Positions 1-6,700 of a DNA stretch of 6,914 nucleotides are shown here, one piece after another (positions within the stretch are counted from its first letter, which is position 1; each line of letters begins with the position of its first letter). The notes below the pieces were generated by a model. That model was not told the origin of the DNA. It searched no databases and saw only the letters and a program-made list of their open reading frames with translations. The position numbers were made by a program, and so were the translations under genes. This DNA comes from CAVRZY01 sp963725415 (GTDB lineage Bacteria; Acidobacteriota; Terriglobia; Bryobacterales; Bryobacteraceae). The stretch covers positions 1 through 6,914 of the forward strand of contig CAVRZY010000194.1 in assembly GCA_963725415.1 (NCBI GenBank), read 5' to 3'.

Positions 1-46
1 GCCCCCACCCCGGAGTGGGACCGGGAACGCTCCCACGACCGTTTGT

Positions 47-50
47 GGAG
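47..50 (+). promoter_or_regulatory. Ribosome binding site of the enolase-superfamily gene
   Basis: GGAG lies five bases upstream of the ATG at 56. It supports that start, as does the twin-arginine signal peptide that begins immediately after it. No promoter can be assigned because only 55 bases of leader are inside the window. Confidence 0.6.
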
Positions 51-55
51 CTGAG

Positions 56-1393
56 ATGCCAATCGAACGTCGCTCCTTCCTTTCAGCCCTGCCCGCGGCC
101 GGAGTCCCGCTTCCGGCTGCCGCGCAGGCCGTCGAGAGCCGTGCGCCCCGCAATCTTCAGATCACCGATCTCAAGGTCGTCGTCACCAACCCCTCCCAGG
201 GACCCACGGGCAACTACGTGCTGGCCAAGGTGGTGACCAACCAGCCGGGCCTCTACGGCTGGGGCGACGCCACCTGCACCGGCAGCGAGCTGGCCGTGGC
301 CAAGTTCCTCGAAGAGCACCTCCGCCCGGCTCTTCTCGGCCGCAATCCGATGCGCCTTGAGGACATCTGGCAGACCCTGTTCTTCCTCCCCTACTACCGC
401 TCTGGTTCCGTCCACATGTCCGCCCTCAGCGGTATCGATATGGCCCTCTGGGACATCAAGGGCAAGGTGGCCGGCCTCCCGGTTTACGAACTGCTCGGGG
501 GAAAGACCCGCGACCGCCTGCTCATCTATGCCAGCACCGGCGGGCGCAACTTCCAGGAAGTCGAGGAGGGCGCGCGGCGCCTCATGTCTCGCGGCTACAA
601 GGTGATCAAGGTCCAGGTCCTCACCCCTGGCCTCGATTCCGGCTACGCTGTGCCGGCCTCGGAACGCCAGCGCGCGGCCACCCAGAAGGCTTACCAGGCC
701 GGCGTCGCCCCCACCGAAGTCTGGGAGCCGGGGCCTTACGTCCGCACCCTCCCCAAACTCTTCGAGCATCTTCGCAAGACCCTCGGCGAGGAGATCGGCC
801 TGCTGCACGATATACACGAGCGCATCGAGGCGCATCAGGCCGTCCCCCTGGCTAAGGCCCTCGAACCCTACAACCTTTTCTATCTCGAAGACCTCCTCCG
901 CCCCGAGCACCTGGATACCTTCCGCCTGGTCCGCCGCCAGGCCGCCACTCCCCTGGCTATGGGCGAAATCTACACCGGGCACCAGGACGGCCTGTTCCTC
1001 ATCACCGAGCACCTGATCGATTACCTCCGCCACGACCTCTGCCACGTCGGCGGTATCACCAGCGGAAAGAAAATCGCCATCATCGCCGAACCCTACGGCA
1101 TCCTCACCGCCTGGCACGGCCCCAGCAATATCTCACCCGTGGCCCACATGGCCAACGCCCACGTCAGCTTCTCGGTGCCCAACTTCGGAATCCAGGAGTA
1201 CTCGGTGGGCTGGCCCGAAGCCGTCCGCGAGGTCTTCTCCGCCACCCCTACCTATCAGGACGGTTCCATCGATATCAACGACTCCCCCGGCCTGGGCATC
1301 GACGTCAACGAAGCCGCCGCGGCCAAGTATCCCTACTTGCGCCGCCTCCGGCCCACCATCCGCCGCCGCGACGACTCGGCCTGGCCATACTGA
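56..1393 (+). CDS. Tat-exported mannonate dehydratase/RspA-like enolase-superfamily protein
   Basis: This 445-residue protein belongs to the D-mannonate dehydratase (ManD/RspA) branch of the enolase superfamily. Characterised members remove water from D-mannonate or D-gluconate to give 2-keto-3-deoxygluconate. Residues 1-25 look like a twin-arginine signal: ERRSFL at 4-9, a short hydrophobic stretch, and AQA at 23-25 as a likely cleavage site, so it probably acts in the periplasm. The capping domain spans about 34-155 and the barrel about 156-420. Expected metal ligands are D252, E278 and E304, spaced 26 and 26 as in the family. H254, R325, H354 and E381 match other active-site positions, and Y197 matches the catalytic Tyr. 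The partner Arg appears to be Lys185. ITSGKK, HGPSNISPV and NFGIQEY are typical family strings. It is first of three close genes. Family is clear; substrate is not, since some ManD-group members are weak or inactive on mannonate. Confidence 0.9.
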   Translation: MPIERRSFLSALPAAGVPLPAAAQAVESRAPRNLQITDLKVVVTNPSQGPTGNYVLAKVVTNQPGLYGWGDATCTGSELAVAKFLEEHLRPALLGRNPMRLEDIWQTLFFLPYYRSGSVHMSALSGIDMALWDIKGKVAGLPVYELLGGKTRDRLLIYASTGGRNFQEVEEGARRLMSRGYKVIKVQVLTPGLDSGYAVPASERQRAATQKAYQAGVAPTEVWEPGPYVRTLPKLFEHLRKTLGEEIGLLHDIHERIEAHQAVPLAKALEPYNLFYLEDLLRPEHLDTFRLVRRQAATPLAMGEIYTGHQDGLFLITEHLIDYLRHDLCHVGGITSGKKIAIIAEPYGILTAWHGPSNISPVAHMANAHVSFSVPNFGIQEYSVGWPEAVREVFSATPTYQDGSIDINDSPGLGIDVNEAAAAKYPYLRRLRPTIRRRDDSAWPY

Positions 1394-1394
1394 C

Positions 1395-2477
1395 ATGACC
1401 CACAAGGAACGCCTCCTCACCGCTCTCAACCACCAGGAACCCGACCGCGTCCCCATCTGCGCCTGGTACACCCCCGAGGCCGAAAAGAAAATGCTGCATC
1501 ACCTGGGCGTCGATTCCGATCAGGTCGAAACCTACAAAGCCGCTGGCGCCCCGCTTCCCATCCTCATGGACCACGATTTCCTCATCTCCTGGATGGGACC
1601 CTGCACCGGCTACTACTCCAGGCCCGACCGCGAATACGCCGACGAGTGGGGCATCGGCTGGAAATGGTTCGACCATCCCTCCGGCGGCGCCTACACCGAG
1701 ATGGTCCGCCATCCCCTGGCCGCCATCAAAGACCCCACCGAATTCAGCATGCCCGATTTCTCCCGCGAGGACCGCTACGACGGCGCCCGCCAGCTCCTTC
1801 AGCAATACGGCGACGAGTACGGCATCATGGCCGGCCTGGCCTGCACACTGTTCGAGCTGGCCTGGTACCTGCGCGGCCTCGAGCAGGTCCTCATGGACCT
1901 CGTTACCGATAAGGACTTCGTCCACGCCTACTTGGACAAGCTCATGAGCTGGATCGAAGTGGCCGGAAGGAAATTCGCCCGTCTGGGCGTTGACATCATC
2001 TGGATCGGCGACGACGTGGGCGCTCAGAACCGCATGCTCATCTCGCCGGAAGCCTTCCGCGAATTCCTCAAGCCGCGCTACGCCAGACTCTTCGCCGAGT
2101 GGAAGGGCATCAACCCCAGCGTCAAAATCGCCTTCCATTCCGATGGCTACTGCTGTCCCATCATCGGAGACCTGGTCGAGATCGGCCTCGACATCCTCAA
2201 TCCCATCCAGCCCAAATCCATGGATCCGGCGAGAGTCAAGAAGGATTTCGGCAAGCGCCTTACTTTGTGGGGAACCGTGGACATCCAGGAGGTGCTCCCG
2301 TTTGGTACCATCCAAGACGTGACCAACGAGGTCAAGCTGCGCCTGCGCACGGCCGGCCCCGGCGGGGGACTCATCATCGCCCCGGCCCACAACATTCAGT
2401 CGGAAGTCCCCCTGGAAAACATCCTGGCCTTTTACGCCACGGCCAAGCAGTACGGCCGCTACCCGATCCACGCCTAA
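1395..2477 (+). CDS. Uroporphyrinogen decarboxylase-fold protein (methyltransferase-like branch)
   Basis: This 360-residue protein has the URO-D TIM-barrel fold. The N-terminus (KERLLTALNHQEPDRVP, residues 4-20) is the usual opening of URO-D-like proteins. GDDVG at 205-209, HSDGY at 248-252, DILNPIQP at 266-273 and PAHNIQSEVPLENI at 330-343 follow in family order. The RQAGRY-type substrate motif of true HemE is absent, so haem synthesis is unlikely. The branch includes corrinoid-linked methyltransferases (MtaA/CmuA type), which bind zinc through an H-x-C motif and a later Cys. Here the first motif is H-S-D, and A331-H332 occupies the later site, so ordinary zinc-thiolate chemistry is doubtful. 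No signal peptide is seen, so it should be cytosolic. Its ATG follows the stop of the preceding gene by one base and no clear Shine-Dalgarno is visible, which suggests translational coupling. The reaction is unknown. Confidence 0.88.
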   Translation: MTHKERLLTALNHQEPDRVPICAWYTPEAEKKMLHHLGVDSDQVETYKAAGAPLPILMDHDFLISWMGPCTGYYSRPDREYADEWGIGWKWFDHPSGGAYTEMVRHPLAAIKDPTEFSMPDFSREDRYDGARQLLQQYGDEYGIMAGLACTLFELAWYLRGLEQVLMDLVTDKDFVHAYLDKLMSWIEVAGRKFARLGVDIIWIGDDVGAQNRMLISPEAFREFLKPRYARLFAEWKGINPSVKIAFHSDGYCCPIIGDLVEIGLDILNPIQPKSMDPARVKKDFGKRLTLWGTVDIQEVLPFGTIQDVTNEVKLRLRTAGPGGGLIIAPAHNIQSEVPLENILAFYATAKQYGRYPIHA

Positions 2478-2481
2478 GGAG
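2476..2481 (+). promoter_or_regulatory. Ribosome binding site overlapping the upstream stop codon
   Basis: AAGGAG is a near-perfect Shine-Dalgarno. It shares its first two bases with the TAA stop (2475-2477) of the URO-D-like gene and sits seven bases before the ATG at 2489. It fixes the start of the third gene at 2489, although the reading frame stays open back to 2099, and it ties the two genes together in translation. Confidence 0.8.
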
Positions 2482-2488
2482 CCTCGTC

Positions 2489-3223
2489 ATGCAAGACCGA
2501 ATAACCGCCGCCCTGTTGACCACTGCCCTGGCCGTCGCCGGCTGGGCGCAAGAAGCTAAGAAGCCCGAACTCACCGCCGAACAGGTGATCGAGAAGTCCA
2601 TCGAAGCCACCGGCGGACGTAAGGCCATCGAAAAGACCACTAGCATCGTGGCGAAAGCTGCCGTCCAGATCGGCCCCCAGCGCGCACCCGCCACTCTGGA
2701 GCTTTACGCTAAAGCTCCCAACAAGCGCCTGGTCGTGACCAACATCGAAGGCTTCGGAGAGGTACGCCAGGGATGCGACGGCAAGGGGGCCTGGTCCCAG
2801 GACCCCGTCCGCGGCCTCGTTGTGCTCGAGGGCGCCGAGCTGGCCCAAGCCCAACTCGAAGCCACCTTCAATGCCGAACTCAAGTGGCAGGAACTCTATC
2901 CCAAGGTCGAGCTGACCGGCAAGGAAAAGGTCGGCGAACGGGATGCCTACGTCATCCGCTTCACTCCCAGCTCCGGCAAGCCCGTCACCCGTTATTTCGA
3001 CGCCCAGACTTTCCTCGGGCTCCGCTACGTGGCCACACGCGACACCCCGCAAGGCCCCATGGAGATCCAGGTTGATTCCTCAGACTACCGCGATGTGGAT
3101 GGCCTCAAAGTCCCATTTCAGCTAAAGCAAATCACGCCCGTCGCAGAAGTCCTCGTCACACTTACCGAGATAAAAAACAACGTCCCCATCGACGACGCCA
3201 AATTCGCGAAACCAGCACAATAG
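2489..3223 (+). CDS. Secreted LolA-like / outer membrane lipoprotein-sorting-like protein
   Basis: This 244-residue protein starts at the ATG at 2489, chosen because AAGGAG lies seven bases upstream and the first ~20 residues form a Sec signal peptide (hydrophobic ITAALLTTALAVAGWA, likely cleavage near A20). The mature part has the half-barrel pattern of LolA/outer-membrane-lipoprotein-sorting proteins: helix VIEKSIEATGG at 33-43, then repeated beta strands with LELYAKAPNK at 70-79, GCDGKGAWSQDP at 95-106, KVGERDAYVIRFTP at 147-160, a YFD turn at 169-171, and DYRDVDGLKVPF at 199-210. LolA itself carries lipoproteins across the periplasm. Many acidobacterial paralogues of this shape are uncharacterised, so I do not call this one LolA. 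It is last in the three-gene unit, 11 bases after the preceding stop. A periplasmic or outer-membrane ligand-binding role is an inference. Confidence 0.85.
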   Translation: MQDRITAALLTTALAVAGWAQEAKKPELTAEQVIEKSIEATGGRKAIEKTTSIVAKAAVQIGPQRAPATLELYAKAPNKRLVVTNIEGFGEVRQGCDGKGAWSQDPVRGLVVLEGAELAQAQLEATFNAELKWQELYPKVELTGKEKVGERDAYVIRFTPSSGKPVTRYFDAQTFLGLRYVATRDTPQGPMEIQVDSSDYRDVDGLKVPFQLKQITPVAEVLVTLTEIKNNVPIDDAKFAKPAQ

Positions 3224-3231
3224 ATCTTGTC

Positions 3232-3270
3232 TCCTTTGCGCCTTCGCGCGGTCCTTTGCGTCTTTGCGCG
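3232..3270. repeat. Two-copy direct repeat between convergent genes
   Basis: Two 19-base units, 3232-3250 and 3252-3270, repeat with a 20-base period and differ at two positions (both C versus T). Read on the minus strand each is close to GCGCAAAGACGCAAAGGA. From memory, this resembles a degenerate intergenic repeat type seen in many bacteria, where it yields spurious RKDAK-like peptides. It fills most of the 50-base gap between the ends of two convergent genes. TTCGCGC (3243-3249) can pair with GCGCGAA (3266-3272) as a 7-base stem with a 16-base loop, but no T-tract follows, so I do not call it a terminator. Confidence 0.7.
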
Positions 3271-3273
3271 AAA

Positions 3274-3675
3274 CTACAGCGCCTTCCACACCAGCAGCGC
3301 CACTCCCGCGATGAGCCCCAGCAGCGCCTGATACTCCTTGTTTCTCCAATAGAGCTCCCACCGGAACGACTGGTGCCCGTCCCTCGCCCTCACCCGCGGC
3401 CATAGCATCGGCACGCGCTCCGCATACCCCGCATACTCCGGAAACAATTCCCGCAGATGCTGTTCCTCCAGCTCGATGGCCGGCAGATAGATCAGCACGA
3501 ACACCGCGGCAAACAGGACCGCCAGCAGCCAGCGCCGGGAAGCGATCACCAGCCCCGCCGCCACCAGCAAGGTCCCCACATAGAGAGGATTGCGCAAGTA
3601 GGCATACGGGCCACTGAATCTGGAGGCGCCGGCGCGAGCGCCACGGCCCCAGCGGGCGGGCCGACGTGGTGCCAT
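3274..3675 (-). CDS. Isoprenylcysteine methyltransferase (ICMT/PEMT)-like membrane protein, apparently N-terminally truncated
   Basis: The 133-residue product carries the conserved C-terminal half of ICMT/PEMT-type membrane methyltransferases: SGPYAYLRNPLYVG at 21-34, a membrane segment about 33-45, a second about 49-66, then the E-E-x-x-L...F-x-x-Y-x-x-Y pattern at 70-84. A third hydrophobic stretch, 116-130, ends the protein. The family methylates small or lipid-linked substrates with S-adenosylmethionine in the membrane. Relatives are usually longer, with one or more extra membrane helices before the GPYAYLRNP motif. Here only about 20 Arg/Ala/Gly-rich residues precede it. The frame meets a stop at 3718-3720 with no better start, and the ATG at 3675 lacks a well-placed Shine-Dalgarno. 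It may be a 5'-truncated remnant, or a gene broken by a frameshift or sequencing error. It lies downstream of the protease gene on the same strand. Confidence 0.65.
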   Translation of the reverse strand: MAPRRPARWGRGARAGASRFSGPYAYLRNPLYVGTLLVAAGLVIASRRWLLAVLFAAVFVLIYLPAIELEEQHLRELFPEYAGYAERVPMLWPRVRARDGHQSFRWELYWRNKEYQALLGLIAGVALLVWKAL

Positions 3676-3689
3676 TCTGAACCGTGCTT

Positions 3690-3755
3690 GCCCCTGGGAA
3701 CCGTGACCTGATCCAGTTCACGGCAGGCCTGACCTACCGCTAAGCGAGCAGGGGC
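3690..3755. repeat. Nested inverted repeats in the spacer between protease and methyltransferase genes
   Basis: The outer arms GCCCCTG (3690-3696) and CAGGGGC (3749-3755) are exact inverse complements. Within them lies a 9-base stem with one mismatch (3701-3709 with 3715-3723, loop GATCC) and the 8-base palindrome CAGGCCTG (3724-3731). The surrounding non-coding stretch also holds four GAACC cores, at 3679, 3698, 3758 and 3768. No T-run follows the stem on either strand, so an intrinsic terminator is not a good fit. It could be a folded RNA end, a REP-like element or the edge of a small mobile repeat. Confidence 0.55.
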
Positions 3756-3776
3756 CGGAACCAGCGGGAACCCGCG

Positions 3777-6700
3777 TTATTGGACCGCAATCCTCGACGT
3801 CTGGCTAGGCACCCCGTCCACCACCACGTCCAGATTCACGGTGCCCACGGGGGCGGCATCGGGGATGACGATGTTGACCTGGTAAAGGCCCAGGAAGGCG
3901 GGAGCGTAACCGCTGAACAGGACCTCCGCTTGGACCCGGCCAATAGCTACAGTCGGCTGCAACCAGGTCACCGCCGGGGGCTTCGTTGGGCCGGGTTCCC
4001 CGGTCCGCAGCACCGGCAGGACCGGCCCCATGCCCGTAAGAAACAAAGACACCGCGTTCCCAGGCGAGACCGGGTTGCTGGGACTTACCACCGAGCCATC
4101 GACCTTGACTGCCGCGGCGCACCGGATGCTGCTGCCTTGCGGGACCCACTCGAAGATACCGGGTTGAACGCGCAGCAGCGGAACGTTGCCGACTGCCCCG
4201 ACGGAGCCGTTATTGTTCACCTCAACTCTTGCCATCGCAGGCACGCCGAACTCAAACGGAACCTGGAAGTTGATCTGCTCTTGGCCGCCGACGTTGCTCA
4301 CTGCCAACAACGGGACCTGGCGGCCCTCCACCGTCACCGAGACCCCTTTGTGGGAAGTCACGCCCCCAGGCTCCTCTATCCCGCTGACTCGGGAGAGGTT
4401 CTTGCCGTACAGCGTTGCCAGGCCGCCCGGCACCATGCCCGGCTGGAAGCTGGCCGCGTTCACTACGGCGGTGATACTCGGCACGGGAATTGCTGCCCCG
4501 GCCTGATAAACGGTGACCATCTGCCCAGCCACGGTCAAGGTCCCCGTCCGCGCCTGGGAGCTGCTGTTGGCGGCCACGCTGAAACCTACAGTCCCGGTCC
4601 CAGACCCCGTGCTGCCTGTCGTCACGGTTGTCCAGGGAACATTGCTGACTGCGCTCCATGTGCATCCGCTTTGGGAGGTCACCGAGACGGTTGCGCTGCC
4701 ACCACTGGCCGGCATACTCACGCTGCTGGGGCTTACACTGAACGTGCAGGTAGGGGTTCCCGCAGATAAGGTCACATCCCCGCTGGCAGAGAACAGCGCG
4801 CCGAACGACTCACTCTTCACCTCTAGTCGCAAGCTGAACGAGCCGGGGGAGGCCGGGGCCGTCACCAGCCAACTCTTTACTGCTGATCCGTTCGGCGTGA
4901 TCGTTCCAAAGTCCTGGGAGGCGCCTCCTGTGCTCCCAACGTAGTCCAGAGGCCCGCCCACCGCAAAACCAGGTAGATCACCGGAATTCCGAACCGTGCA
5001 CGTGACAGTGAATCTGGCGGCAGGCGTCACGGTGGCCGGAGCGCTGCAACTGACCGTCAGGGCGGGGCCTTGGGCCGGTGCAAAGCCCGCCTCGGAGAAC
5101 GCCAGCCCAAAGGTTTCCGGAGACCGGCAAGAGCCCTGTGACCAGTGAGTCACATTAACGACAAGCGGCCCATAGGAGGTGGCGTAGGCCTTCTCCACGT
5201 TGTCAATCGAGGAAGTTGAGGAGCTGACCAGCGCACCCGACGAGCCGTTGTAGAGAAAAAGATCCAGGTCGGAGAGGCAGCCTCCGGTCAATGTTTGATA
5301 GACAGACCGGTTCCAGGTAAGAGTGGAGTAAGAGAGGCCGTTCGTCAGGCCCTTGTACAGCCGCACTCGACCAGAAGATAGAGTCGAGGTGAGCACGTTG
5401 TTGCGCTGGCCGAAAGTGCGGGTGAGGTTGGCGTAACCCCAGCCCTGGTCGTTGCGCCAGTTGAGCCAGTCGGTCGTGTTCAGCAGCAGCGCCTTGATGC
5501 CCATTGGGTCTCGGACGCCGGCCTGACGTAGCAACGCCGCTGACGCGGCGATGTGCGGTGCGGCCATGCTGGTGCCCGCTAATGGAATGAAAACGTCGGA
5601 ATTGTAGGCCGCCGAATAGATACCCTCAGCCCAACTAGTCCCCAAGAAATCGTCACGTCTCCCGCCGGGCGCGGCAAGGTCGGGTTTCTTCCGTCCGCGC
5701 ACGGTCGGCCCCCGGCTGCTTTGCGCAGCTACAGTATCGTCAGCCCGGTCCACCGTGCTCTGTGTGTTCATGGCTGCCACAGTGAGGACGTTATACGCGA
5801 TTCCTGGAGTGCCCACCACCTGTAAGGGCTCGAAGAAGCCAAGGAGCGACCACCCGTCGTTCCCGGCGGAAACGGAAATCGTCAGCCCGTACGTATCCGC
5901 AAAAAAGTCAAACATCCTCGCGAACCCGTCGTCGTCAACCGTTGCTTTCACTCCGTAGCTGTAGTTGAAGACCTTGACCCAGGGAGCTTGCTGGACGGCC
6001 CACTGAAGGGCGGCATACACGTCGCGCGGATCGCTTCCGACAGGCTGACACGTCCCGTCAACGGGGTTCAGCACACCCGTGTGACCAATCTTGAGGTTGT
6101 AGAGTGTGCCCAGTCCTCTTGCAAGGCCCCAGTAGTTGGACCAGCCAAGAGCGCCCCGGCTGGCCACAATCCCTGCCACATGTGTGCCGTGTCCCTGCTT
6201 GTCCTCCGGCGAGGTAGCGTCATCGGCAAAACAGCGATCCTGTTTGCCATAGTCGAGAAACACCCTGCCGACGATGGTCAGACCGGAAAAGGCGGGGTGG
6301 CTGGTTCGCACACCGGTGTCCATGACGGCTACCGACTCTCCAACCCCCGTGAACCCGGCGCTCCAGAAAACCGGCGCACCTAAGCTCGGGACGCTCACCG
6401 CTAACTGTGCCGACTGGGTTTCGATAGGCGCAATTTCTGCTACCGACGGATCTGGTTCCAAGACGTCCAGGGCTGAAGCCGGAACGTCCGCCGCCAGCAT
6501 ATTGATAGCTGAGTAGCGCCGAATGTTCTTCGCTCCCAACAACGTGAGAAGACGTTCAATGGCCTCTTGTTCGGGGCCTATCTCAGCTACAATCTCCCCG
6601 AATGCGGCCCGCCGGGTCTCTAGTGCCGCCTCGTGCAGTTCAACCTCCGCCTGCTGCAACTCTGCCTCGGGAGCAAAGGTGCGGCGCTGGAGTTCTAAGT

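Noticed and set aside
83..1117. A 344-residue open frame on the minus strand opposite the enolase-superfamily gene
   Set aside because: It mirrors a GC-rich, C-ending-codon gene with clear family motifs on the plus strand. Its own product is acidic, Gly/Ala/Val-rich and shows no motifs.
1305..2471. A 388-residue minus-strand open frame opposite the URO-D-like gene
   Set aside because: The long antisense frame is explained by codon bias of the real gene; the product is low in recognisable motifs and spans two plus-strand genes.
2099..2488. A 5' extension of the LolA-like gene's frame, overlapping the URO-D-like gene
   Set aside because: The extension reads as Arg/Pro/His-rich out-of-frame sequence. 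The ATG at 2489 has a strong Shine-Dalgarno and a signal peptide.
3243..3272. A terminator hairpin between the convergent genes
   Set aside because: There is only a 7-base stem with a 16-base loop and no T-tract on either strand.
3122..3721. A 199-residue minus-strand frame overlapping the methyltransferase-like gene
   Set aside because: The in-family motifs are in the other frame. The tail of this one is the RKDAK-type peptide produced by the direct repeat, a common artefact.
3780..4769. A 329-residue plus-strand frame opposite the protease C-terminus
   Set aside because: It is His/Arg/Pro-rich with no motifs and lies opposite clear BACON-like and Solibacter-type domains.
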